DNA from: Denitromonas sp.
Lineage (GTDB): Bacteria > Pseudomonadota > Gammaproteobacteria > Burkholderiales > Rhodocyclaceae
Reading direction: 5' to 3'
DNA: 64,000 nt
Assembly (NCBI RefSeq): GCF_034676725.1
Contig: NZ_JAUCBR010000004.1
Span: 759,501-823,500, forward strand
The notes under the pieces are model-generated. The model made no database searches. It saw only the letters and a program-made list of their open reading frames with translations, and had not been told where the DNA came from. Positions 7,520 to 15,252 of this stretch are shown here, piece by piece. The translations under genes and the position numbers were made by a program. How positions within the stretch are numbered: position 1 is the first letter of the stretch; every line of letters starts with the position of its first letter.

Positions 7520-10006
7520 TCACGCGACCTTGCGGCGTGCGTTCTGGTCTTCGGGGGTGACGTCTTCGAGCGCCTCGCGCAGGCCGAAGTCGTACTCGAA
7601 GTCATCGACGCGGATCACCTTGTCGCGCAACTCGCCGCGACGACGGATGGTGGCGTATTCGACATCGGTAATGACCCGCGCCTCCAGCGCCTTGGCGTAG
7701 AGAGCATCGACACCGCCGCCGATGAGCAGGCCGGGCTCGAACTGCCCCGACTTGATCGCGCGGCGCACCTTTTGCTCGATCGGCTCGGCCTCGACCGTGG
7801 CCAGCAGCGCGGCTTCGAGTGCGGCGACCGGGTCTTCGAGGTCGGTGCCCACGTAGGAGTCGGCCACCAGCCGGTCGCGCGTGGCCGACGGCTCGATCAG
7901 CAGCTTGGCAACCTCGTGGCCGAGCTTGTCGGACGGCACCACATAGGGGCGACCGATCGGGAACACCACCACCCGGCGCAGGAAGGCCGCAAAGAGCTTG
8001 TTGGGGAAGTTGGCGATCACGCCTTCGAAGGCGTTCTGGATCTTGAACATCGCGTCCCACACCGCCCAGTGCATCAGCGGCGCATCCTCGGCCTGACGGC
8101 CTTCGGCCTCGTAGCGCTTGAGCGTGGCGGAGACCAGGTACATCAGCGACAGGATGTCACCCAGGCGCGCCGACAGCTTCTCCTTGCGCTTGAGCGCGCC
8201 GCCCATGGTGCCCATCGAGATGTCGGACAGGAAGGCAAAGGCGGCCGAGTAGCGCGTCAGCTGCTGGTAGTAACGGCGAGTTTCCGGCGCAACGCTGTCG
8301 GGCACCTTGACGAAGTGCGAGCCGGTCAGGCCCATCACCAGCGCCCGAGCGATGTTGCTGACGGTATAGCCGATATGGCCCCAGAAGGCGGTATCGAAGG
8401 TTTCGAGGTCGTTGTCCTGTGCCGCGTGCATTTCCTTGAGCACATACGGATGGCAGCGGATCGCGCCCTGGCCGAAGAGGATCAGGCTGCGCGTGAGAAT
8501 GTTTGCGCCTTCCACCGTGATGCCGACCGGGATCTGCTGGTAGGCGCGACCGAGGAAGTTCTGCGGGCCGAGGCAGATGCCCTTGCCGCCGATCACATCC
8601 ATGCCGTCGTTCACTGTCTGGCGGGCACGCTCGGTGACATGGTATTTGACGATTGCCGACACCACCGAGGGCTTTTCGCCCAGGTCGATCGAGCTGGCGG
8701 TCAGCGCCCGCGCAGCGTCGGACAGGTAGGTGTTGGCACCGATTCGGGTCAGCGCCTCTTCGACGCCTTCGAAGCGGCCGATGGCGGTCTTGAACTGGTA
8801 GCGCACGCGGGCATAGGCACCAACGCTGCGCGCGGTGAGTTTCTGCATGCCAGTGTTGGAGCCCGGCAGCGAGATCGAACGCCCGGCGGCGAGGCACTCC
8901 ATCAGCATGCGCCAGCCCTGGCCGGCCATCTTGGGGCCACCGATGATGAAATCGAGCGGCATGAAAACATCCTGGCCGCGGATCGGGCCGTTCATCCACA
9001 CCGCGTTGAGCGGGAAGTGGCGACGGCCGATGTCCACGCCCGGGTGGTTCCACGGCACCAGCGCGCAGGTGATGCCGATGTCTTCGGTCTCGCCGAGCAG
9101 ATGGTCGGGGTCGAACATGCGGAAGGCCAGGCCGAACACGGTGCACACGGGGGCCAGCGTGATGTAGCGCTTGTCGAAGGACACACGCACGCCGAGCACT
9201 TCCTCGCCCTGCCACATGCCCTTGCAGACCACGCCGGCATCGGGGATCGAGGCCGCGTCGGAACCGGCCCACGGGCTGGTCAGCGCAAAGGCGGGGATCT
9301 CCTGCCCCTGGGCCAGACGCGGCAGGTAATGGTTTTTCTGCTCAGGCGTGCCGTAGTGCAACAGCAACTCGGCCGGGCCGAGCGAGTTGGGCACCATCAC
9401 CGTCACCGCAGCGGCCGACGAGCGGGTCGAGAGCTTGGTCACCACCTGCGAGTGGGCATAGGCCGAGAAGCCCTTGCCGCCGTATTCCTTGGGGATGATC
9501 ATGCCCAGGAAGCCCTGGGTCTTGATGTAGTCCCACACCACCTGCGGCAGATCCTGCTTCTGGGTGCTTTCCCACTCATCGGTCAGGCGGCACAGTTCGG
9601 TGGTCTGCACATCGAGAAACTGCTGCTCCTCGTCGGAGAGCTTGGGCCACGGATAGGACTGCAGCTTGCGCCAGTCGGGCGCACCGGCGAACAGCTCGCC
9701 CTCCCACCACACCGAGCCGGCCTCCAGCGCATCCTTTTCGGTCTGCGACATCGAGGGCAGCGCCTTGCGGAAGGCGCTGAGAATCGGCCCGCTGATCCAC
9801 GACTTGCGCAGCGACGGCACGAGGAACACCCCCATGATCGCCACATAGAGCACCAGCATCAGCAGCGCCGCGCCAACCGGCCAGCCACCGACCCAGGCCA
9901 GCCCGGACAACCAGATCAGCCCTGCCACAAACCAGGCAAAAAATGGCGCTCGCCCGTAGGCGAGCGCACCTGCCAAGGGAGGGAGGGACAGAAAAAACCA
10001 GATCAT
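7520..10006 (-). CDS. fadE: Acyl-CoA dehydrogenase FadE
   Basis: 828 residues, the length of the large membrane-associated FadE type (E. coli 814). First step of beta-oxidation, passing electrons to ETF. Two to three hydrophobic helices occupy residues 1-65. The acyl-CoA dehydrogenase core follows: GFLGMIIPKEYGGKGFSAY, PNSLGPAELLLHYGT, ALTSPWAGSDAASIPD (a FAD-binding region), and GGKGICLGPQN. A DUF1974-type C-terminal region ends ALEDVTPEDQ. It is the first structural gene after the TetR gene (57-bp gap) and runs directly into the thiolase. Confidence 0.93.
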   Translation of the reverse strand: MIWFFLSLPPLAGALAYGRAPFFAWFVAGLIWLSGLAWVGGWPVGAALLMLVLYVAIMGVFLVPSLRKSWISGPILSAFRKALPSMSQTEKDALEAGSVWWEGELFAGAPDWRKLQSYPWPKLSDEEQQFLDVQTTELCRLTDEWESTQKQDLPQVVWDYIKTQGFLGMIIPKEYGGKGFSAYAHSQVVTKLSTRSSAAAVTVMVPNSLGPAELLLHYGTPEQKNHYLPRLAQGQEIPAFALTSPWAGSDAASIPDAGVVCKGMWQGEEVLGVRVSFDKRYITLAPVCTVFGLAFRMFDPDHLLGETEDIGITCALVPWNHPGVDIGRRHFPLNAVWMNGPIRGQDVFMPLDFIIGGPKMAGQGWRMLMECLAAGRSISLPGSNTGMQKLTARSVGAYARVRYQFKTAIGRFEGVEEALTRIGANTYLSDAARALTASSIDLGEKPSVVSAIVKYHVTERARQTVNDGMDVIGGKGICLGPQNFLGRAYQQIPVGITVEGANILTRSLILFGQGAIRCHPYVLKEMHAAQDNDLETFDTAFWGHIGYTVSNIARALVMGLTGSHFVKVPDSVAPETRRYYQQLTRYSAAFAFLSDISMGTMGGALKRKEKLSARLGDILSLMYLVSATLKRYEAEGRQAEDAPLMHWAVWDAMFKIQNAFEGVIANFPNKLFAAFLRRVVVFPIGRPYVVPSDKLGHEVAKLLIEPSATRDRLVADSYVGTDLEDPVAALEAALLATVEAEPIEQKVRRAIKSGQFEPGLLIGGGVDALYAKALEARVITDVEYATIRRRGELRDKVIRVDDFEYDFGLREALEDVTPEDQNARRKVA

Positions 10007-10063
10007 GTGCTACGTCTCCTCGTTGGGTGCGTCGCGTTCTGATGCGCGCTCACACCCGGGCCA

Positions 10064-10756
10064 TCACGCCGCGTCGCGGCGGATCGTTCGTGACTCGATC
10101 ACTTCTTCCGGCAGCGGGGCCCGCAAGCCGCCCAGCAGGAAGGACATCAGTCGCGGCATCAGCCGCGTGGGGTCTTCGTCGTCGAAGTCCCCGGCAAACA
10201 GTTTGAGCGCGTCGGTCCCGGCAATCGCATACGACATGGCACCCATCATGAAATGGAAGCGCCAGAGGATTTCCTCGCGCGGCACATCGGGCAGCGCCCG
10301 GTACAACGCATCCATGAAGCGCTGCACCACCTCGGCATACTCTTCAGCCAGAAACTGGCGTACAAACTCGTTCGGCTCGGTGTAGGTCCGCCCGAGCAGG
10401 CGCATGAACGTGGCGCCACCGCGCTCGGTATCCGCCGCCATCTTGAGCGACACCCCGAAGAAGGCCGCCACGATCTTGCTCGGCTTGAGCGGCGCACCGC
10501 CGGCCACCGCCTCCTCCGCTTCGAGCGCCGCGAGGCGGTCTCGATTCAGTTCCGTCAGCCGGCGCCGGAAGACCTCCTGGATCAGCGCGTCCTTGCTGCC
10601 GAAGTGGTAATTCACCGCCGCCAGGTTCACACCGGCCTGACCGGTGATCATGCGCATCGACGTCGCCTCGAAGCCGTGCGTCATGAAAAGCGCCTCAGCC
10701 GCGTCCAGAATGCGCGCACGGGTATCCGGACCCTGCTTTGCCGTTGCCTCGCTCAT
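10064..10756 (-). CDS. TetR/AcrR family regulator of the fadE operon (PsrA-like)
   Basis: 230 residues. N-terminal HTH: DTRARILDAAEALFMTHGF, then GVNLAAVNYHFGSKDALIQEVF. The ligand domain includes GGATFMRLLGRTY, EEILWRFHFMMGAMSYAIAG and a C-terminal LMSFLLGGLRAPL. The ATG at 10756 has AAGGAG about 8 nt upstream; an upstream in-frame ATG at 10801 lacks one. A perfect palindrome lies 70 bp upstream (10826-10843), so autoregulation together with the downstream fadE-thiolase-degV-fadB-thioesterase genes is likely. By family, the ligand would be a long-chain acyl-CoA. Confidence 0.88.
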   Translation of the reverse strand: MSEATAKQGPDTRARILDAAEALFMTHGFEATSMRMITGQAGVNLAAVNYHFGSKDALIQEVFRRRLTELNRDRLAALEAEEAVAGGAPLKPSKIVAAFFGVSLKMAADTERGGATFMRLLGRTYTEPNEFVRQFLAEEYAEVVQRFMDALYRALPDVPREEILWRFHFMMGAMSYAIAGTDALKLFAGDFDDEDPTRLMPRLMSFLLGGLRAPLPEEVIESRTIRRDAA

Positions 10757-10825
10757 GGGGATCACGCTCCTTCGTTCTTGTTGTGTATTGGGGCAGATCA
10801 TCGCTATCGCAAAGACGCAATCCTG

Positions 10826-10843
10826 TTCAAACGTTCGTTTGAA
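10826..10843. promoter_or_regulatory. Perfect TetR/PsrA-type operator
   Basis: TTCAAACG-TT-CGTTTGAA is an exact inverted repeat with a 2-nt centre, 70 bp upstream of the TetR start at 10756. It matches the degenerate copy at 467-483. The remaining upstream sequence to the terminator at 10980 contains no gene that can be supported. Confidence 0.75.
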
Positions 10844-10979
10844 TCATACGTTCTGCTAAAACGATGTCAACTGTTTTCTAGGTTCAACCGCCGGAAATAT
10901 CAATGAGCGGTGCACCACAAGTATTTGATGCATCGCAACATTTGCAGCGTCACCCACCCCCGCCGCCCGCCGTAAACGC

Positions 10980-11007
10980 AAGAAGGGGCGCCTTCGCGCC
11001 CCTTCTT
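10980..11007. terminator. Intrinsic terminator after the cpxP-like gene
   Basis: Perfect 12-bp stem (AAGAAGGGGCGC / GCGCCCCTTCTT) with CTTC loop, 22 bp past the minus-strand stop at 11029. The T-rich flank is modest on both strands. The 10844-10979 stretch beyond it holds no recognisable feature. Confidence 0.75.
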
Positions 11008-11028
11008 CGTGCTGCACCTCAACTGCGT

Positions 11029-11553
11029 TCAGGCATCTGCCTCCGGCCCGCCGCGCATCATTCCGCGCCCCTCGCCCTTGCGCTTTTCGCTGCGCTCGTC
11101 GCGACGCTTGTTCAGCGTTTCGCGCTGCTCGGGGGTCAGCAGCTGGTAGACCGCATGTTCGTGCGCCAGGCGCATCTGCATCATGGCCGCCATCGCACCG
11201 GCCTGCTGCTCGGTCAGCGCCTTGACCTTGGCGGCGTCGTAGGTCTCGGCCATTGCCGCATTGCGCAACTGGTCGCGCAGGCCGCGCACGACTTTCATCT
11301 GTTCGCGCATCTTCGGCATCTGGGCGTGCTTGAGTTCAAAGAGCTGGTCGCGCTGCGCCTCGCTGAGGTCGAGGCCACGCAGCATGCGCATCATGCCGCC
11401 GCGGCCGGGGCCGTCCATGTCCGCCCCCTTGTGCATTGCCACCGGGCCACCGCAGCCCCCCATGCCGCGTTCGGCTTGCGCCGTCAGCGGAACGGCCAGG
11501 GCCAGGCTGCTGGCCACGAGAAAAGCGCTCAGAATCTTTTTGCGAGTGTTCAT
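11029..11553 (-). CDS. Spy/CpxP family periplasmic stress protein
   Basis: 174 residues. Small periplasmic chaperone or inhibitor of the Cpx sensor. A signal peptide covers residues 1-24 (LVASSLALAVPLTAQA). Two LTxxQ-type repeats follow: LDLSEAQRDQLFELK and LTPEQRETLNKRRDE, the signature of Spy/CpxP. Met- and His-rich stretches are seen (AMAAMMQMRLAHEH), and there is a Gly-rich N-terminal spacer. Of three tandem ATGs, the third (11553) is best spaced from AAGGAG. It is divergent from the response regulator and histidine kinase, with CpxR-type boxes between, as in the classical cpxP-cpxRA arrangement. Confidence 0.85.
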   Translation of the reverse strand: MNTRKKILSAFLVASSLALAVPLTAQAERGMGGCGGPVAMHKGADMDGPGRGGMMRMLRGLDLSEAQRDQLFELKHAQMPKMREQMKVVRGLRDQLRNAAMAETYDAAKVKALTEQQAGAMAAMMQMRLAHEHAVYQLLTPEQRETLNKRRDERSEKRKGEGRGMMRGGPEADA

Positions 11554-11632
11554 CATCATCTCCTTGTATCGTCCTTGATCCGGTTCGGGCAGGCTGCCCG
11601 CCACCGACGACTGCAGTGTCCTCCTGCACTGC

Positions 11633-11678
11633 GTTAAGCACGGTCAGGCCGGGGTAAAGACAGGTAAAGCACGGTAAA
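11633..11678. promoter_or_regulatory. CpxR-box array in the divergent promoter
   Basis: Three perfect GTAAA pentamers (11654-11658, 11664-11668, 11674-11678) are separated by exactly 5 nt. Two degenerate copies lie upstream (GTTAA at 11633, GTCAG at 11643), giving a 10-11 bp period. GTAAA-N5-GTAAA is the CpxR consensus. The array lies 80 bp from the cpxP-like start and 66 bp from the response-regulator start, so it could act on both. Confidence 0.8.
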
Positions 11679-11743
11679 GGCCGACGCCGGACGCGCACAC
11701 GGCCGTATCATTGCGACCATGGATACCACCGCGCGGAGGCGCA

Positions 11744-12433
11744 ATGACACGCGTGCTGCTGGTCGATGACGACCTCGAACTTTCCACCATGCTCAAGGAG
11801 TACCTCGGACAGGAGGGCTTCGAGGCAACCACCGTGACCGACGGCGAGGCCGGCGTGGCCGAAGCCTTGACCGGGCAGTACGCCATCGCCGTGCTCGATG
11901 TCATGATGCCGCGCCTCAATGGCGTGGACGCGCTGCGCCGCATCCGCCAGGAGAGCCGCATGCCGGTCCTGATGCTGACCGCCCGCGGCGACGATGTGGA
12001 TCGCATCGTCGGCCTCGAACTGGGCGCCGATGACTACGTCCCCAAGCCGTGCAGCCCGCGCGAGCTGGTCGCCCGCCTGCGCGCCATCCTGCGCCGGACG
12101 GATACACCCGAGACGCCGGCCACCCGCAGCGACGAGCTGGCGGTCGGCCCGCTGCGGATGTGGCCGGCGCGTCGCGAGGCGCAGTGGGCCGGCGAACCGC
12201 TGGTGCTGACGAGCACCGAATTCACCCTGCTGGAGGTGCTGGTCAGCGCCGCCGGCCAGGTGGTGAGCAAGAACACCCTGTCGGAGAAAGCGCTCGGCCG
12301 CCCGCTGGCGCGCTTCGACCGCAGCGTGGATGTCCACGTCAGCAGCCTGCGCCACAAGCTGGCGCCGCGCGACGACGGTCGTTCCTGGATCCAGACCGTG
12401 CGCGGTCAGGGCTACCAGTTCGTGCGGGAGTGA
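11744..12433 (+). CDS. cpxR: CpxR-like OmpR-family response regulator
   Basis: 229 residues. Receiver domain: acidic pocket LLVDDDLEL, phosphoacceptor Asp in VLDVMMPRLNG (about residue 51), the MLTARG Thr, and the conserved Lys in YVPKP. The C-terminal winged-helix DNA-binding domain runs from about residue 130 (TEFTLLEVLVSAAGQVVSK ... VHVSSLRHKL ... IQTVRGQGYQFV). The ATG at 11744 has GGAGG at good spacing. The kinase gene starts 4 bp after the stop. The adjacent GTAAA-N5-GTAAA array supports the CpxR assignment over other OmpR-type regulators. Confidence 0.88.
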   Translation: MTRVLLVDDDLELSTMLKEYLGQEGFEATTVTDGEAGVAEALTGQYAIAVLDVMMPRLNGVDALRRIRQESRMPVLMLTARGDDVDRIVGLELGADDYVPKPCSPRELVARLRAILRRTDTPETPATRSDELAVGPLRMWPARREAQWAGEPLVLTSTEFTLLEVLVSAAGQVVSKNTLSEKALGRPLARFDRSVDVHVSSLRHKLAPRDDGRSWIQTVRGQGYQFVRE

Positions 12434-12437
12434 CACG

Positions 12438-13751
12438 ATGGGGCGACTGTTCTGGAAATCCTTTGTCGCGCTGTGGCTGACGCTGGTGCTGTCGGTCGTC
12501 ACCGTCGGCACCGCCGTGTGGCTCTACCGCAGCGCCGACGAGGCGGACGCGCGCAGCGAAGTGGCCGCCTTCCGGGCGAACATCGCACTCGACACCGTCG
12601 AGTCGGTGCTGCTCCACGGCGGCGAACCTGCCGCACGCCAGTTCCTGATGCGCCGCCCCCACCGCGGCGGGCCGGCCGTGCTGGTGGTCGGCCCCGATGG
12701 CCGCGAGTTGCTCGACCGCCCGCTGCCACCGACCCCGGTCGAACACAGCCGACAGGTTCGCTCAGGCGACGGCGCCGCCTTTACGCTCAGCGCCCTGCCC
12801 CCGCCGCCCACCCACGGTTTCGGCGGCAAACGCAAGCCGCCACCGCTGTGGGTGCCCATCTCCACCATCGTGCTGGCCAGCCTGATTTTCAGTGCCTTGC
12901 TGGCCTGGTACGTGGCCAAGCCCATCCGCCTGCTCAAGCGCGCCTTCGACGCCACCGCCGGCGGCGCCCTGGATACGCGGGTGGCACCGCTGATGGGCGG
13001 GCGGCGCGACGAGATCGCCGACCTCGGCCACGACTTCGACCACATGGCCGCTCGCCTGCAGGCCCAGATCGGCGCTCAGCGCCGCCTGCTGCATGACGTG
13101 TCGCATGAACTGCGCTCCCCCCTGGCGCGCATGCAGGCCGCGATCGGCCTGGGGCGCCAGAACCCCGAACAACACGAGGTGATGCTCGAACGCATCGAGC
13201 GCGAATCTGCCCGGCTCGACACGCTGGTGGGCGAGTTGCTGACCCTGTCGCGCCTCGAAGCCGGCGCGGCCGGCCGATCCGAGCGCCTCGAACTGGTCGA
13301 GCTGATCGCCGGCATCGCCGACGATGCACGCTTCGAGGCCGAGGCACAGGGACGGCAGCTGGCCTTCAGCGGCGAGGGCGAATGCTGGACCTGGGGCCAG
13401 TCGGCGCTGATCCATCGCGCCTTCGAGAACGTGATCCGCAACGCGGTGAAATACACCGCCGACGGCACCGAGGTCGAGGTCCACGTCACCCACACCGCCG
13501 AGGCGCTCGAGCTACGTGTGGCCGATCGCGGGCCGGGCGTGCCGGCCGACGACCTCGAAGCCATCTTCGAGCCCTTCCACCGCTGCGGCACCGACACCAA
13601 CGCACCGGGCTTCGGCCTCGGTCTGGCGATCGCCCGTCGCGCCCTCGCCGCTCACGGCGGCCAGATCACCGCGCGGTCGCGCGACGGCGGCGGCCTGGAA
13701 ATGCTTATCCGCCTGCCGCTGCGCCAGCACCCGCCGTCGGCAGACGCCTGA
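12438..13751 (+). CDS. cpxA: CpxA-like sensor histidine kinase
   Basis: 437 residues. TM1 is near residues 9-30. A short periplasmic domain contains a proline-rich loop, and TM2 is near 135-157 (VPISTIVLASLIFSALLAWYV). HAMP follows (AKPIRLLKRAFDATAGG), then the HisKA dimerisation domain with phosphoacceptor His in LLHDVSHELRSPLARM. The HATPase has N-box NVIRNAVKYTADG, G1 DRGPGVP and G2 GFGLGLAIARR. It follows the regulator by 4 bp. The A of its TGA stop is the first base of the repeat element at 13751-13907, so the repeat abuts the coding end exactly. Confidence 0.88.
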   Translation: MGRLFWKSFVALWLTLVLSVVTVGTAVWLYRSADEADARSEVAAFRANIALDTVESVLLHGGEPAARQFLMRRPHRGGPAVLVVGPDGRELLDRPLPPTPVEHSRQVRSGDGAAFTLSALPPPPTHGFGGKRKPPPLWVPISTIVLASLIFSALLAWYVAKPIRLLKRAFDATAGGALDTRVAPLMGGRRDEIADLGHDFDHMAARLQAQIGAQRRLLHDVSHELRSPLARMQAAIGLGRQNPEQHEVMLERIERESARLDTLVGELLTLSRLEAGAAGRSERLELVELIAGIADDARFEAEAQGRQLAFSGEGECWTWGQSALIHRAFENVIRNAVKYTADGTEVEVHVTHTAEALELRVADRGPGVPADDLEAIFEPFHRCGTDTNAPGFGLGLAIARRALAAHGGQITARSRDGGGLEMLIRLPLRQHPPSADA

Positions 13752-13907
13752 GAACTTGTGAAGAAATCGTAGCGAGCAGGGCCGAGTGCAAGGCCGCATT
13801 TGGCAACTGCGCGAGCGAGCGACGTGACATATCAAATGGATCGGCGAGGCGTGAGCGAGTGAGCAACGCAGCAATCGGCACGCGCAGTAGATTTATTCAC
13901 AAGTTCT
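13751..13907. repeat. 157-bp MITE-like element with terminal inverted repeats
   Basis: Perfect 12-bp ends AGAACTTGTGAA (13751-13762) and TTCACAAGTTCT (13896-13907). The similarity continues inward (GAAATC versus TAAATC after inversion), giving about 18 of 20 matching. CTGAGA occurs at both outer edges and could be a target-site remnant. The interior has GAGCGAGCGA-like motifs and no meaningful ORF. It lies between convergent genes and overlaps both ends: the kinase stop at 13749-13751 and the DUF2238 stop at 13893-13895. No transposase is inside, hence MITE-like. Confidence 0.7.
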
Positions 13908-14507
13908 GAGACAGCGATCATGCCAGCGCGCCAGCCCCAACTGGGCCAGCGCGGCACCCAGCAAGGCCAGCGCCATGTCGGACTGGGTATCCCAAGGGTC
14001 ACCCTGGGTGCCCAGAAAATCCTCCGCCTGCCCGCCCATCACCACCGCGGCCAGCCATTCGATCAGCTCGTAAGTGGCCGAGATGGCCAGGCAGATGCAA
14101 CACACCAGGAAGAACAGCCAGCGCGGCCGGCGCAGCACCTGCAGGCGCAACAGCAGCTCCCGCGCCACCAGGGCCGGCACGAAGCCCTGCACGAAATGGC
14201 CGATGCGGTCATAGGGATTGCGTGCCAGGTCGAACACCTCCTGCAGCCAGAAGCCCAGCGGCACGCGGGCATAGGTGTAGGCCGCACCGAGGATCAGCAC
14301 CAGCGCGTGCACGGCGATCAGCGCCAGCACCAGGCGGGTGAGCGGGAAGCGGCGGTGGGTGGTCAGCAGAACCGGCAACGCGATCAGCACCGGCAGCACC
14401 TCCATCCACCACGTCAGCCGGTCGTGCGGCGCGATGCCCGACACGATCAGTGCCAGCATCACCCCGGCCACCAGCATCCATTCGAAACCTTCTGTCCGCT
14501 GCGCCAT
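13893..14507 (-). CDS. DUF2238 family inner-membrane protein (YjdF-like)
   Basis: 204 residues with about six hydrophobic segments (MLALIVSGIA, VLPVLIALPVLL, LVLALIAVHALVLILGAAY, LLFFLVCCICLAISATYEL). Family motifs YDRIGHFVQGFVPALVARE and YELIEWLAAVVMG...QGDPWDTQSDM are clear. The function of this family is unknown. The ATG at 14507 (MAQRTEGFEW) has GAGGGAG upstream. The last four codons (R-T-C-E) and the TAA stop are supplied by the MITE-like repeat, so the native C-terminus was probably slightly different. Confidence 0.85.
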   Translation of the reverse strand: MAQRTEGFEWMLVAGVMLALIVSGIAPHDRLTWWMEVLPVLIALPVLLTTHRRFPLTRLVLALIAVHALVLILGAAYTYARVPLGFWLQEVFDLARNPYDRIGHFVQGFVPALVARELLLRLQVLRRPRWLFFLVCCICLAISATYELIEWLAAVVMGGQAEDFLGTQGDPWDTQSDMALALLGAALAQLGLARWHDRCLRTCE

Positions 14508-14611
14508 GCCTTGCGCTCCCTCGCTGTTCCCGGCTCGCACGGTAGCACGCATGACGCCGGGCCGGCAGCCCGGTACACTGGCCGATCCACGGCCACCGCG
14601 AGCCCCGCATC

Positions 14612-15247
14612 ATGCCCAGCCCCGACACCCTGATCGCCTTCCTCGGCATCGCCCTGATCATCACCTTCGCCCCCGGTCCGGACAACCTGATGGTGCTCGG
14701 CCAGAGCCTGGCCCGCGGCCGCATGGCTGGCTTCGGCATTGCCGTGGGCTGTGCGCTGGGCTGCTTCACCCATGTACTGTGGGCCACACTCGGTGTCAGC
14801 GCAGCGCTGGCCGCCTCGCCCGCCGCCTTCACCGCGCTCAAGCTCGCCGGTGCGGCCTACCTGGCCTGGCTGGGCGTGCAGGCACTGCGCAGCGGCGGCC
14901 AGCTGACGGTGGACGCGAAAACCGCAGGCCCTCGCCCGTGGCGCAAGGATGTCGGCCGCGGCTTCATCGCCAACGCCATCAACCCCAAGGTAGCGCTGTT
15001 CTTTCTGGCCTTCATGCCGCAGTTCGTGCAAGCCGGCGCCGGCAATACCACGCTGCAGATGCTGGTGCTCGGGCTGGTGTTCATGGCCCAGACGGTGGTG
15101 GTCTTCGGCACCGTCGCCTACCTGGCCGGCAGCATCGGCCGCCTGCTCAAGCGCCGCCCCGGCGTCGCGCCCTGGCTCGACCGCATTGCCGGCATGATTT
15201 TTCTCGGCCTGGCGCTGCGCCTGGTGCTCGACGACACGCAGGGCTGA
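14612..15247 (+). CDS. LysE/RhtB family amino-acid exporter
   Basis: 211 residues and about six membrane helices. N-terminal family motif ITFAPGPDNLMVLGQSLARGRMAGFGIAVG is the LysE/RhtB signature. The central KLAGAAYLAWLGVQALRS and FIANAINPKVALFFLAFMPQFV are also typical. It exports amino acids or related metabolites across the inner membrane; the substrate cannot be told from sequence. A TACACT-type -10 lies about 35 bp upstream. It runs into the ABC exporter gene 5 bp on. Confidence 0.9.
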   Translation: MPSPDTLIAFLGIALIITFAPGPDNLMVLGQSLARGRMAGFGIAVGCALGCFTHVLWATLGVSAALAASPAAFTALKLAGAAYLAWLGVQALRSGGQLTVDAKTAGPRPWRKDVGRGFIANAINPKVALFFLAFMPQFVQAGAGNTTLQMLVLGLVFMAQTVVVFGTVAYLAGSIGRLLKRRPGVAPWLDRIAGMIFLGLALRLVLDDTQG

Positions 15248-15252
15248 ACCGC

